Positions 1 to 9,360 of a stretch of DNA of 64,000 nucleotides are shown here, in pieces. Both the position numbers and the translations under genes were made by a program. The notes beneath the pieces were generated by a model. It was given only the letters and a program-made list of their open reading frames with translations. It was not told where the DNA came from and ran no database searches. Origin of the DNA: Zhenhengia yiwuensis (GTDB lineage: Bacteria > Bacillota > Clostridia > Lachnospirales > Cellulosilyticaceae); contig NZ_JACRSY010000017.1 of assembly GCF_014384995.1 (NCBI RefSeq), forward strand, positions 22,401-86,400. The letters are read 5' to 3'. Position 1 is the first letter of the stretch; every line of letters starts with the position of its first letter.

Positions 1-807
1 TATTCCTGCTTTCTTACGTGTTACACTGTCCAATAACATTGTGCACCTAGAAAACATCTCATTCAGTTCAAATAGTAATTCTTCAAACATCTCTGCTTTA
101 TCTGAAATTCCTACACATATTAACTCTGCTACTCTCATTTTTTCGGCTGCAGCATCTGCTTGTGCATACATTGTCTGTGCTTTTTCAAGATTTTCATCTG
201 CTTTGATACTTGAAGAAATACCCGTAAATAGTACAACCGGTGCTGCAATTGCCGCTAGTGGTGTCATAGCTGCTCCAAATGATAGAGCTGAACCTGCAAG
301 TCCTGTTGCTATACCTACTTCTCCTGCCATCAGTGCTGCACCAGCTGTTCCTAACGTTCCTGTCACAACTGGTAATGATCCACTTGCAGCAAGGGCTATA
401 ACTGCACCAGTAGCTGCACCAGCCGCACCACTTGAAAAAGTTGACTGATAGATATCAGACATCTCTTTTATCTGTAAACTCTCTTGCTCATCTATCATAA
501 ATTTGGATAATTCATTTAACCCAGATGAATTTCTTATTTCTATATTTTTAACACGTTTAAAAGCTATTAAAAACTGATTCATTGATCCTTCTAAAACATC
601 TTTCTTTGCATATCCTAAATCAAGCAGCGATGCTTCTGTTCGTTTTTGTGCTTGTTCTAGTGAATTCTTTGCATCATCATATAGTTTTCTTGCATCATTA
701 GCAACTCGCTCTGCTTCTTCATTGGTTTCTTTTGCACTTAGATGTCCTCCTACTCCAATTATCCCTGCTGCTGCTGCTAATCCTCCCAGAATAAATGGTA
801 CTGGCAT
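1..807 (-). CDS. Glycine-rich hypothetical protein, C-terminus cut by window edge
   Basis: The minus frame is open from an ATG at 807 to the window edge, with AGGAGG-type Shine-Dalgarno sequence 9 bases upstream. The N-terminus (MPVPFILGGLAAAAGIIGVG) is a hydrophobic glycine/alanine segment. A charged, helical, coiled-coil-like stretch follows, then a long Gly/Ala-rich region (GAAGAATGAVIALAASG and onward) that could insert in a membrane as glycine zippers, then another helical stretch. I do not recognise the family. It lies 20 bases downstream of the HNH-like gene in the same direction, so the two are very probably co-transcribed. The C-terminus is missing. Confidence 0.75.
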   Translation of the reverse strand, partial: MPVPFILGGLAAAAGIIGVGGHLSAKETNEEAERVANDARKLYDDAKNSLEQAQKRTEASLLDLGYAKKDVLEGSMNQFLIAFKRVKNIEIRNSSGLNELSKFMIDEQESLQIKEMSDIYQSTFSSGAAGAATGAVIALAASGSLPVVTGTLGTAGAALMAGEVGIATGLAGSALSFGAAMTPLAAIAAPVVLFTGISSSIKADENLEKAQTMYAQADAAAEKMRVAELICVGISDKAEMFEELLFELNEMFSRCTMLLDSVTRKKAGI

Positions 808-827
808 AATAATTCCTCCTTAATATT

Positions 828-2258
828 CTACAATATATCAACTGAATCATCAGCTAAATAGTCTTCAAATTCTTTTACTGTTTCATAATAAATATTTCCA
901 CCTAATTTTCGGGTTATCTTATTTGTACCTGCTATAACAGCATCTGCATCTCCTGCGTGAAATGCGTTGTGAATCTCTGAAAGTGATTCTGAAAAACAAT
1001 TTTTATAATCAGCAAAATATTTCTCCATATAACCTTCAAGTTCATCTCTATATGCTCGTGCCTCCCTTGCAACTTGCTCACATTCAGCAGCTATTCTCAT
1101 ACGTTCCTCATGCTCTAGCTGCTTTGTTTTAAGTTTCATGATCAACTCATTATAATACTTACTTGTCATTGTTGAACCTACCAGAGCTCCTACTGCTGCC
1201 CCTACAACTGGAATAGGAATTAATGCTTGTCCTACTGCTGCTGAGTAACCAGCAGTAGCAACATTAAGTCCTTTATCTCCTAACTCAATTAGGCATTCTT
1301 GAGTCGATATCTCACCATTGCCATAGCGTCTTAATGTGTCACCAGTAACCATAACTGCTGTTATGATATTCCCTGGAACGTCTGATTTAGATAGTGCCTG
1401 TAAAAATTGAGATGAAGAAGATGATAAACTATGAGAGATTGTTGTTAATCCACCACCCATTAGATAACCGGTAGCTGCTGCTTTTCCTGTGTCGACAACT
1501 GTATCTTCTAGTGCCTCTTCTACACTTTTTTCTCCCTTTATTACAGATGTTATATTTCTTATTCCTGAGATAGTTACAGCCATTGTTCCTGTATTTTGAG
1601 CTGCGTTTCTTCCAGCTTGATGCCCTGTCTTAATTATATTCCCAATAGCAGTTTGCCTAACTTGTTTTTTTATTGTAGCTTGTGATTTTTTTCCAGTTTG
1701 GATGGCTTTTCTTTTTCCTTCTTCTGAAAGTGTTACTCCTGTTTTTTTGAGGTATTTATCATCTGTTACAAGTTCCTCATTGGTACGACTACGTTTAGCA
1801 TTATTATATTTTCGTGATACTACCTCTATATTTTCTCTGCTATTTGCAATATCTTTAATATCATCATTGCTTATCCAGGCATTTTTCTTATGATCTTTAA
1901 AAATTTTTTCAATTGGTGTTATATGATCACTCTCTGCAACATTTTTCAGGGCACTTTTTCCACCTTTTAATACCGCATCTGACTTGCGGAGATAAAGCTT
2001 ATCCCCAGTATATGGGTCTATTACTGTTGTACCATCTTTAAATGCTTCCATTTTAGCTACTTGTTTTGCTTTCCCACTATCATATAAATTTCGATTTCCT
2101 GTATATTTTTCTGGTTTAGCAAATGTTTTTGATGCTTCATCTATTGATGTTTTAGCAGAATGCGTAGCCGTTATCCCTGTTGCTCCTTTTATCACACTTT
2201 TATCTTGTTCATCTCTTTCTGTGTCTTTTGATTTCTTTCTTTTAAAGAAATTAAACAT
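828..2258 (-). CDS. HNH-like nuclease domain protein with glycine-rich membrane segments
   Basis: The 476-aa frame starts at MFNFFKRKKS, chosen because AAGGGGGAACG lies just upstream; a longer upstream start has no such site. Residues about 75-160 read like an HNH endonuclease: DPYTGDKL near 81, then the Asp-His pair of DHITPI at 111-112, an N-x-x pattern near 143, and NNAKR near 152. After a basic linker come Gly/Ala segments near 270-290 and 350-375 (IPIPVVGAAVGALVG) that could span a membrane, then a charged helical tail. HNH assignment is by motif reading only. A nuclease joined to membrane-active segments suggests a toxin or defence effector, but this is inference. Phage or plasmid maintenance roles remain possible. 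Confidence 0.7.
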   Translation of the reverse strand: MFNFFKRKKSKDTERDEQDKSVIKGATGITATHSAKTSIDEASKTFAKPEKYTGNRNLYDSGKAKQVAKMEAFKDGTTVIDPYTGDKLYLRKSDAVLKGGKSALKNVAESDHITPIEKIFKDHKKNAWISNDDIKDIANSRENIEVVSRKYNNAKRSRTNEELVTDDKYLKKTGVTLSEEGKRKAIQTGKKSQATIKKQVRQTAIGNIIKTGHQAGRNAAQNTGTMAVTISGIRNITSVIKGEKSVEEALEDTVVDTGKAAATGYLMGGGLTTISHSLSSSSSQFLQALSKSDVPGNIITAVMVTGDTLRRYGNGEISTQECLIELGDKGLNVATAGYSAAVGQALIPIPVVGAAVGALVGSTMTSKYYNELIMKLKTKQLEHEERMRIAAECEQVAREARAYRDELEGYMEKYFADYKNCFSESLSEIHNAFHAGDADAVIAGTNKITRKLGGNIYYETVKEFEDYLADDSVDIL

Positions 2259-2403
2259 ATAATCGTTCCCCCTTACTTTTAATTTACAAACTCTATCCAA
2301 TATTATTTTTATGTAATCTTACTATACTGAAGGCATTAATCTTGTTTCTGTATCATATAAAATATTAAAAATTAATAATGATAAGTCTATCCTGATTATT
2401 TCC

Positions 2404-2661
2404 TTATAGTGCTGATTTAAATTGTTCACAATATTTACGATTCATTTTATAATATTCTTCCTTTTCTATCTTACTTTTGAAAAGAATTGTGTATACTTTA
2501 TCTACATTACACATTGTAGGTCTAATTTCATATATATTACACAATCTCAGCTCATCATTAAAATACATACAAACTCCATCTCCTCTGTCTAATGTCGCAT
2601 AAACTGCTGATTGACCTACTTTCATACAACAACAACCACACTTGTCACATTTAAACACCAT
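2404..2661 (-). CDS. Small YkgJ-type cysteine-cluster protein
   Basis: This 85-aa protein begins CDKCGCCC and continues with C..Y and then CNIYEIRPTMC, the signature of the YkgJ/UPF0153 zinc- or iron-chelating cysteine cluster family. The family's molecular role is poorly defined. The start is preceded by AGGAG at short spacing; a GTG one codon later is an alternative. It is the first gene after a recognisable promoter and leads the cluster with the HNH-like gene, 145 bases away. A shared transcript is likely but not proven. Confidence 0.75.
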   Translation of the reverse strand: MVFKCDKCGCCCMKVGQSAVYATLDRGDGVCMYFNDELRLCNIYEIRPTMCNVDKVYTILFKSKIEKEEYYKMNRKYCEQFKSAL

Positions 2662-2724
2662 TTACTCCTATCTATACTTAAATTATGAATTATATGCTAT
2701 ATTTCTACTTTTTTATCAAAATAA

Positions 2725-2752
2725 ATTATACACAAATTTATTTTTTTGTCTA
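2725..2752 (-). promoter_or_regulatory. Promoter of the cysteine-cluster/HNH operon
   Basis: On the minus strand TAGACA and TATAAT are separated by 16 bases, close to the sigma-A consensus. The surrounding 120 bases carry at least four AAGTATA copies, some as inverted pairs (AAGTATAATATACTT), which may be regulator binding sites. Confidence 0.55.
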
Positions 2753-2820
2753 TACTTATATTTAAATTTAAGTATATTATACTTTTTATACTTTTCACTT
2801 CTCTATGGCACTTTTATGAT

Positions 2821-2863
2821 AAAAAAGGCATCTAGTAACTTCATTACAAAGCTACTAGATGCC
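2821..2863 (-). terminator. Intrinsic terminator of recD2
   Basis: A 13-bp stem (GGCATCTAGTARC with its complement, one mismatch) and a loop of about 11 bases are followed on the minus strand by six T residues, 4 bases after the recD2 stop codon. Confidence 0.85.
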
Positions 2864-2867
2864 TATA

Positions 2868-5015
2868 TTACATCTCTCTTATCATTTTCTGTATTCTCTC
2901 TGAAAGCTTGGTGTTCCTATCCTTCACATTATTATTCTTAACAGAAACATAGACTGCATTTCTATTTCCAACGAGCACAACAACCTTTTTAGCTCTTGTA
3001 ATCCCGGTGTATAGTAGATTACGCTGCAACATTATAAAATGACTAAAGCTGATCGGCATGATCACTATAGGATATTCGCTTCCCTGCGCTTTATGAATAG
3101 TCGTTGCATAGGCCAGTACAAGCTCATCTAACTCTAACACTTCATACTCAATTTCTCTATCATCAAAGTTCACCTTTAATGTCTTTTCTTCAGTATCTAT
3201 CGCTGTTATGAAACCTACATCACCATTGAATACCTCTTTATCATAGTTATTTCTTACCTGCATAACCTTATCATGCAATCTATATTCTGTCGTACCTCGC
3301 TTAAGGCATAGGGTATTTTTATTTAAAGCAGTTTGAAGAACTGTGTTGAGGTGAGCTGCACCTGTTTCAGTACGTTGCATAGGTGTCAGTACTTGAATAT
3401 CCCGTAGAGGATCTACCTTATAATAAGTCGGTAATCGCTTTGTACATAAGTTAACGATTGTATGGATTACCCCTTCATTGTCTTCTTGCTCCATAAAGAA
3501 GAAATTACTGTCTTTCCCACCTCTAAGGTCAGGTTTTTCTCCTTTATTAATTTTATGGGCATTAGTTATGATCCTGCTTCCCATTGCTTGCCTAAAGATA
3601 CGTTCCAACTTAATAGTAGGCACAACACCTGATGCAATGATATCCCTAAGTACATTACCAGCTCCAACAGAAGGTAACTGATCAATATCCCCTACAATGA
3701 CAAGAATCATATGATTAGGAATAGCCTTTAAGAGATTGTACATTAAGATAATATCAATCATAGAGGCCTCATCAAGAATCAGTACATCACCCTCAATAGG
3801 ATTTTCTTCATTCTTCTTATATCCTTCAGGTGGTTTACACTCTAGTAGTCTATGGATCGTCTTGGCTTCCATTCCTGTTGCTTCACTCATCCTTTTAGCT
3901 GCTCTACCTGTAGGTGCTGCAAGTACAACCTCCATCCCTGACTCCTTGAAGAGTGTGATGATTCCATGCGTTGTTGTTGTCTTTCCTGTACCTGGACCAC
4001 CTGTTAGTACCATCACTTTAGATTTTGAAGCTTGCCTAATCGCATTACGTTGAATGTCATCATAGGTCATGTTTTCTTTACCCTCTAATAATGAAATAAC
4101 CTGTTCACTATCTACCACCTGTTTTTCACGCCCACCAAACATAATCTCCTTGAGGCGCTTCGCTACACCTGCTTCACTAAAATAGAATGGTGGTAGATAC
4201 ACAACATCAGGTTCTTCTTTAATGAGTTCCTTCTCAATTACCAGGTGATCGATGCTCATAACAATCTTGGGTTCTTCTACTTCTAATATTTCAACACACT
4301 TAGTAACAAGTTGTTCATATGTTGCATAACAATGCCCCTCTTCTGAGAGCTCACTTAAAGTATAGAAGATACCTGCACGACAGCGTTTGAAGGAGTCTTT
4401 CTCTATACCTAGTTTAGCCGCAAGCCCATCTGCTGTTTTAAATCCAATACCATAGATGTCATCTGCCAGCTTATATGGATTTTCCTTTACGACCTCTATA
4501 CTCTTATCTCCATAGAACTTATAGATCCTACTCCCGAAAGATGTGGATACACCATTGGACTGTAAGAAGATCATAATATTCTTGATCTCTTTTTGATCTT
4601 GCCATGCCTTTTTAATCTTTTCTACTCGCTTCTTACCTATCCCCGGTACTTCGATAATACGATCTGGCGCTTCTTCAATAATATCCAGTGTCTGCTCTCC
4701 AAAGAGCTGTACAATCTTCTTAGCATAAACCGGACCAATGCCTTTGATTAAACCACTACCTAAATACTTCTCAATACCATATATACTGGCTGGTAGGGCT
4801 TCCTCCCACTCCTTAGCATCAAACTGTCTTCCATATTTGGGGTTACTAGACCAGAACCCTTTTATAGTAATAACTGAACCCACATTAACAGTTGCCATGC
4901 TTCCTACAACAGTTACAAGGTCCATGTATCCCTTACATTTTATCTTAATAACACTATATCCAGTTTCTTCATTAGCATAGGTAATTCGTTCTACTACACC
5001 TCTTAGTCTTTCCAT
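2868..5015 (-). CDS. recD2: RecD2-type ATP-dependent DNA helicase
   Basis: The 715-aa protein has the RecD2 architecture: an N-terminal OB-like region (about 1-80), tandem helix-hairpin-helix motifs (GIGPVYAKKI near 92, VPGIGKKRVEKI near 123, and IYGIGFKTADGLA near 187), then a superfamily 1B helicase core. Walker A is GGPGTGKTT at 339-347, Walker B is LILDEAS near 412, and the C-terminus carries the UvrD-like TTIHKAQGSEYP motif. RecD2 enzymes unwind DNA 5'-3' outside the RecBCD complex and act in recombination and repair. Length is normal for the family. It has its own terminator and is probably chromosomal, next to the left end of the prophage. Confidence 0.95.
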   Translation of the reverse strand: MERLRGVVERITYANEETGYSVIKIKCKGYMDLVTVVGSMATVNVGSVITIKGFWSSNPKYGRQFDAKEWEEALPASIYGIEKYLGSGLIKGIGPVYAKKIVQLFGEQTLDIIEEAPDRIIEVPGIGKKRVEKIKKAWQDQKEIKNIMIFLQSNGVSTSFGSRIYKFYGDKSIEVVKENPYKLADDIYGIGFKTADGLAAKLGIEKDSFKRCRAGIFYTLSELSEEGHCYATYEQLVTKCVEILEVEEPKIVMSIDHLVIEKELIKEEPDVVYLPPFYFSEAGVAKRLKEIMFGGREKQVVDSEQVISLLEGKENMTYDDIQRNAIRQASKSKVMVLTGGPGTGKTTTTHGIITLFKESGMEVVLAAPTGRAAKRMSEATGMEAKTIHRLLECKPPEGYKKNEENPIEGDVLILDEASMIDIILMYNLLKAIPNHMILVIVGDIDQLPSVGAGNVLRDIIASGVVPTIKLERIFRQAMGSRIITNAHKINKGEKPDLRGGKDSNFFFMEQEDNEGVIHTIVNLCTKRLPTYYKVDPLRDIQVLTPMQRTETGAAHLNTVLQTALNKNTLCLKRGTTEYRLHDKVMQVRNNYDKEVFNGDVGFITAIDTEEKTLKVNFDDREIEYEVLELDELVLAYATTIHKAQGSEYPIVIMPISFSHFIMLQRNLLYTGITRAKKVVVLVGNRNAVYVSVKNNNVKDRNTKLSERIQKMIREM

Positions 5016-5079
5016 AACCGTTCATCCTCTTATGTACAATTTATAGTGACCTTAGTATACCACAAATTGTAGCAAATAT

Positions 5080-5116
5080 AAAAAGAGCTAACCAAGGAAC
5101 TCCCCTAATCAGCTCT
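5080..5116 (-). terminator. Terminator of the recombinase operon
   Basis: On the minus strand AGAGCTGA pairs with TTAGCTCT around a short loop and is followed by TTTTTATA. The stem overlaps the stop codon of the downstream recombinase. Confidence 0.7.
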
Positions 5117-6521
5117 CCATCGCACACTCTAATTCTGTTCCATCCAAAAAATTTACTATGACCTTTCCTTTATCGATAACCATTACCTTATCCAGCACTT
5201 TAAACACCAATTCTTTATCTACCTCTTCAATCCTATCTGCTTCTGCTATTAATTCTATAAATTGCTTTAGCCTATATGCTTTGAGTACATCTACTTCTTG
5301 TAGTTCTTCTTTCCACTTCATTAAGCAAGTTTCTTTATTCTCTACCAGTGCATTAAAGGCATTTATAAATACTTCATTTAGCTTTTGTGCATAAATATGA
5401 CTATTAGTGCACCCTATCTTTCCTTTTTCTTGATACTTTGCCCCACACTGCCATAGTTTTATAGGCTTGCTATTAGAATGCCATGTTTTTCGATAATAGC
5501 CTCTTCCACACTCTCCACATATAATACGACCTGCAAAAGCTGTATCCTCTAACCCGTAATCATACTTCTGTAGCTTATGTTTTTCTACATACTGCTTCCT
5601 TCTTTCAATTTCTAGCTGCACTGCTTCCCACATTTCATGTTCTATAATAGCTGGATGACTTTCTTGCACATAGTATTGAGTGACTTTTCCTTCATCATTC
5701 TTGACTCTTTTTTTAGTTAGAAAGTCCACTGTATAAGTTTTCTGTAACAGTGCATCCCCTTTGTACTTCTCATTTCTAAGTATTTTGTCTATAGTACTTG
5801 CATACCATTTAGTGGTTCCTGTAACTCCTTTTACCCTATCACGTTCAAGTTCCTTTGCTATACGCGTTGGCCCTTTCCCATTAAGATACTCTGTATAGAT
5901 ACGTCTCACTATTTTTGCTTGTTGCTTATTGATAATGAGGTTTCCTTCTTCATCTTTGTCATAGCCTAAAAACTTCTTTTCATTAACAGTTACTCTACCT
6001 TGTTCAAATCTTCTTCGAACTCCCCATGTTGTATTTTCTGAAATCGAGCGACTTTCATCTTGTGCTAATGAACTAAGAATTGTTAATAGGACTTCCCCCT
6101 TAGAATCAAGTGTAAAAATATGTTCTTTTTCAAAGAATATCTCAACTTCTATCTCTTTAAGCTCTCTTACATATTGGAGACAGTCCAAGGTGTTCCTAGC
6201 AAACCGGCTTATTGACTTAGTGATAATTAAGTCGATTTTCCCATTCTTGCAATCTTGTATCATCTTGTTGAATTGCTCACGCTTTTTAGTATTTGTTCCC
6301 GATATACCTTCATCGGCATAAACTCCTGCAAATTCATAGGCCCTATTGCTCTTGATATGTTCCGTATAGAATTGTACTTGATTTTGATAACTTGACAGCT
6401 GTCCATCTTCATCTGTTGATACCCTACAATATGCAGCTACTCTTTTTTTAGGAATCTCTATTGTATTCCCTTCAGTTGCTATCGTCTGCCTTGCTGGTAT
6501 ACAGGTAACGCTTCTCGCCAT
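5109..6521 (-). CDS. Large serine recombinase (second of a tandem pair)
   Basis: The 470-aa protein has the resolvase N-domain with catalytic serine at about residue 35 (YCRVSTDED) and the arginine-bearing SRFARNT motif. It then has the 'recombinase' domain (FLGYD, NEKYKGDALLQKTYT), a zinc ribbon (CGECG plus a second Cys pair) and a C-terminal helical region, all as expected for phage integrases of this class. It starts inside the 3' end of the upstream recombinase with a 50-base overlap, so the two are translated together. It should catalyse attP x attB integration or excision, possibly with its partner. Confidence 0.93.
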   Translation of the reverse strand: MARSVTCIPARQTIATEGNTIEIPKKRVAAYCRVSTDEDGQLSSYQNQVQFYTEHIKSNRAYEFAGVYADEGISGTNTKKREQFNKMIQDCKNGKIDLIITKSISRFARNTLDCLQYVRELKEIEVEIFFEKEHIFTLDSKGEVLLTILSSLAQDESRSISENTTWGVRRRFEQGRVTVNEKKFLGYDKDEEGNLIINKQQAKIVRRIYTEYLNGKGPTRIAKELERDRVKGVTGTTKWYASTIDKILRNEKYKGDALLQKTYTVDFLTKKRVKNDEGKVTQYYVQESHPAIIEHEMWEAVQLEIERRKQYVEKHKLQKYDYGLEDTAFAGRIICGECGRGYYRKTWHSNSKPIKLWQCGAKYQEKGKIGCTNSHIYAQKLNEVFINAFNALVENKETCLMKWKEELQEVDVLKAYRLKQFIELIAEADRIEEVDKELVFKVLDKVMVIDKGKVIVNFLDGTELECAMES

Positions 6522-7653
6522 TCACTACCCACTCCTTTATAACTGTTTCTTCTTCTATATTAAGTGCTGTTATAAGCGCATCATCTATAACTGTTCCTTC
6601 ACAGACATTTTTTCCTTCTTTTATATACGTGCTACATTGCCATACTATCTTTTGAGAAGGTTTACCGCTGTTCCATGTTCTGCGCTTTAGTTTACTGCCA
6701 CATTTACTACATATAAGTTTTCCTGATAGCGCATATTTATTTTTCTTTAAGTCTATGCTCCTTCTTCGCCTTTGTAATTCTTTTTGAACCTCTTCCCACC
6801 TATCATCCGATATGATAGGTGAATGACTTTCCCTAACAAGATAGGTATTTACATTTCCGTTATTTCTTTTCTTTTTTTTAGTTCTATAGTCAGGGGTATA
6901 AGTCTTTTGCAACAAAGCATCTCCTTTATATTTTTCATTTTTTAATATGCCTAGGATTGTCGTGTCATGCCACTTTCCACCTGCTACTGTTGGTACTCCT
7001 TCTGCATTCAATAATTTTGCTATAGCATGGCTCCCTTTACCATTCAGGTACTCCTCAAAAATCCTTCTTACGATTTCTGCTTCTTTTTCATTAATAATCA
7101 AATCACCATACATATCTTTGTCATATCCCAAAAAACGTTTTGTATTAAGTATCCCTTCTCCTTTTTCAAATCTCTTGCGGATACTCCATTTTACATTTTC
7201 ACTGACACTTCTACTTTCTTCTTCTGCAAATGCAGAAAGGACAGTAAGCATCAGCTCACCATCCTTTGATAAAGTCCAAATATTCTCATTTTCAAAATAT
7301 ACTTCTACACCAATAGATTTTAACTTTCTGACCTGCTCTAAAACAATAAGTGTGTTTCTAGCAAAGCGTGATACTGATTTAACTAAGATAAGGTCTATCT
7401 TTCCTTCTTGGCATTGCTTTAGCATTTCTTGGAAAGCCGGTCTATCTTCTTTAGTTCCTGTTATGCCATGATCTACAAATACATCTACAAACTCATATTC
7501 AGGATTTGATTTAATTTTACTCTTAAAATAAGTTATTTGATTTTCTAGCGACTCACCTTGGCTATTACTTAATGAAGATACTCTTGCATAGGCACATACT
7601 CTCTTTTTAAGTAAACTATTTTCAGTTTTAGGTTGAATGATTGTTACCTTCAT
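6472..7653 (-). CDS. Large serine recombinase (first of a tandem pair)
   Basis: The 393-aa protein has catalytic serine at about residue 26 (YARVSSLSN), SRFARNT, the recombinase domain with NEKYKGDALLQKTYT and a zinc ribbon (CSKCGSKLKRRTW). It is clearly paralogous to its overlapping neighbour but has a shorter C-terminus. Its start is preceded by AAAGGAGCTAATTAA. The pair sits between the lysis module and recD2, marking the left end of the prophage. Which of the two does integration cannot be told from sequence alone. Confidence 0.93.
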   Translation of the reverse strand: MKVTIIQPKTENSLLKKRVCAYARVSSLSNSQGESLENQITYFKSKIKSNPEYEFVDVFVDHGITGTKEDRPAFQEMLKQCQEGKIDLILVKSVSRFARNTLIVLEQVRKLKSIGVEVYFENENIWTLSKDGELMLTVLSAFAEEESRSVSENVKWSIRKRFEKGEGILNTKRFLGYDKDMYGDLIINEKEAEIVRRIFEEYLNGKGSHAIAKLLNAEGVPTVAGGKWHDTTILGILKNEKYKGDALLQKTYTPDYRTKKKKRNNGNVNTYLVRESHSPIISDDRWEEVQKELQRRRRSIDLKKNKYALSGKLICSKCGSKLKRRTWNSGKPSQKIVWQCSTYIKEGKNVCEGTVIDDALITALNIEEETVIKEWVVNGEKRYLYTSKADDSN

Positions 7654-7721
7654 TTAATTAGCTCCTTTCTATCAAATGGTCACTACTATACATCACTCTT
7701 TTAGGCCTATAAAGCAAGGTC

Positions 7722-8384
7722 CTACTTCACCTTTATAATAGGAAGTTTCTCCTGCTTATCATAACCTACTTCAATCTTGTCATCTGCTAGATCACGAAGC
7801 TTTACAAAGTTAAAACCATCTATATTGACTGTCTCTACTTCCTTTTCAACGTTATTAAGTATAATCTTAATAGTACTTACAAGTTTCTTATTTGCATCTT
7901 GCTTAAGCTGCTCCCAAGCCTCTATATTTTTGACATAGTACCTGGGACAATCCTTGCCTGTTACATCATAATGTCTGATCACATCTCTAAGTGGATTAAG
8001 ATTGTACCTATTACAAATATCAATAATAAGTGTGATAAGTGCTTGATATGTTACAGGGCTAAACTTACCATTCCAATCTGGATGACAAACCTCTATTCCT
8101 ATATGATCTTCATTCACTTGACTTGCATGGTAAGCTATCTCATCTTCTGGAACACATGAAATAATTTCTCCTTCCAGCCCCACAATATAGTGTGAACTGG
8201 CATATCTATACCTCCCATTACTCATTTTCTGTCCTGATTTTAATCCTTCAAAATAATTACGATTAGCTTCTGCTGTAGAAGCAGCATTACCTACCCAATG
8301 AATGACTATTCCCTTAACACATTTTAGTTTGTTTCCCGGTCTTGAATAAGAGTTGATCGTTAAGTATTTTTTTATGATTTGCAT
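7722..8384 (-). CDS. Phage endolysin, N-acetylmuramoyl-L-alanine amidase
   Basis: The 220-aa protein is an Amidase_2/PGRP-fold enzyme cleaving the amide bond between MurNAc and the peptide stem. Zinc ligands are H29 (VIHW), H138 (IRHYD) and C146 (KDCPR), with SSHYIVG near 63 in the substrate groove. Residues about 170-220 resemble part of a copper amine oxidase N-like 'stalk' domain and may bind the wall. There is no signal peptide, consistent with release through the holin encoded 1.3 kb upstream. Start supported by AAAGGGGGAT. Confidence 0.92.
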   Translation of the reverse strand: MQIIKKYLTINSYSRPGNKLKCVKGIVIHWVGNAASTAEANRNYFEGLKSGQKMSNGRYRYASSHYIVGLEGEIISCVPEDEIAYHASQVNEDHIGIEVCHPDWNGKFSPVTYQALITLIIDICNRYNLNPLRDVIRHYDVTGKDCPRYYVKNIEAWEQLKQDANKKLVSTIKIILNNVEKEVETVNIDGFNFVKLRDLADDKIEVGYDKQEKLPIIKVK

Positions 8385-8399
8385 AATTTCTATCCCCCT

Positions 8400-9359
8400 T
8401 TAAAGTTCAAATAATATATAGGTACAGAAACCCTTAGATGAATCTACGCTTCTAGTATCACAAATGTAATAATCTTTTCCGTCTAATGTAAGTATTCCAC
8501 CTTCCGGATAAGTAGGTGACTGTTCTTTAGCCATGGCTAAAATACATTCTCTGCCTCTGAGATGTGTACTGATTACTCTGTTTGTATCAGTACTAGCCAT
8601 ACTACTACTTGAACCATATATCGTCTCAATATACATTTGTACATTTTTTGTTAGTGTAGGCTTATAATTTTCTGGAGTTCCATTTTGAGTAATATCCATC
8701 TGAGGATAAACATATCTATTGAGTCTTTTTATACTTAGTCCATAAGCGGCCTTACCTGGTGATATACCACCGGATGTTAACAAGGTATCCTTAAAGGTAT
8801 TAAAATAACTTCCAGAAGAATTTCCTTTGTAATAGCCATATAGGCCTGGATAGGATAAAGCATAAATACTTCCATCTACATCATAAAGAGGTATATAACC
8901 TACATACAATGGAACATTAATAGATGGAGGAGTTGAACTTATATACCATAATAAATAATCAACTCCTGCTAAGAGTGTAATATAAATAATGTTATTCGTT
9001 GCACCTACTGATGATGTTGTTTTTAAATCTGTTCCTACATGTATTTCACCTAGTGAAGTACATACCTCTCCAGCTATGACTCTTGCGGCTATTTTATTAT
9101 AATATCCTGTTCCTGATGAAGGCTTACCTGCTGTATCAGTACTAGATGAGTTATAAAGAACCAATTTAAAAGAAGTATCTGCTGAGTGGGTGAGGATGTA
9201 AGTTTTTGCTTCAGGATAAGTTTCAGGTTCGTCTTGATAGTAAAAGGGGCCTTCAGCAGTAAGATTAGGAACTATTTCTTTTATTTTTTCTACAAACTGA
9301 TCAATTGCATAGGAAGCTTCTGTACTCGTAATAATCATAGATACATATTGGTAGGCCAT
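8400..9359 (-). CDS. Phage tail-tip or baseplate accessory protein, unassigned
   Basis: This 319-aa protein is rich in Ser, Thr, Tyr and Gly and predicted to be mainly beta strand, with no motif I can name. It lies between the endolysin and the small tail/holin genes, where receptor-binding or baseplate proteins usually sit in siphophages. Its structural role is inferred from position only. Confidence 0.6.
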   Translation of the reverse strand: MAYQYVSMIITSTEASYAIDQFVEKIKEIVPNLTAEGPFYYQDEPETYPEAKTYILTHSADTSFKLVLYNSSSTDTAGKPSSGTGYYNKIAARVIAGEVCTSLGEIHVGTDLKTTSSVGATNNIIYITLLAGVDYLLWYISSTPPSINVPLYVGYIPLYDVDGSIYALSYPGLYGYYKGNSSGSYFNTFKDTLLTSGGISPGKAAYGLSIKRLNRYVYPQMDITQNGTPENYKPTLTKNVQMYIETIYGSSSSMASTDTNRVISTHLRGRECILAMAKEQSPTYPEGGILTLDGKDYYICDTRSVDSSKGFCTYILFEL

Positions 9360-9360
9360 T

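Noticed and set aside
41..448. Plus-strand open frame of 135 codons
   Set aside because: It lies opposite the glycine/alanine-rich minus-strand gene, whose composition keeps the opposite frame open; no ribosome site.
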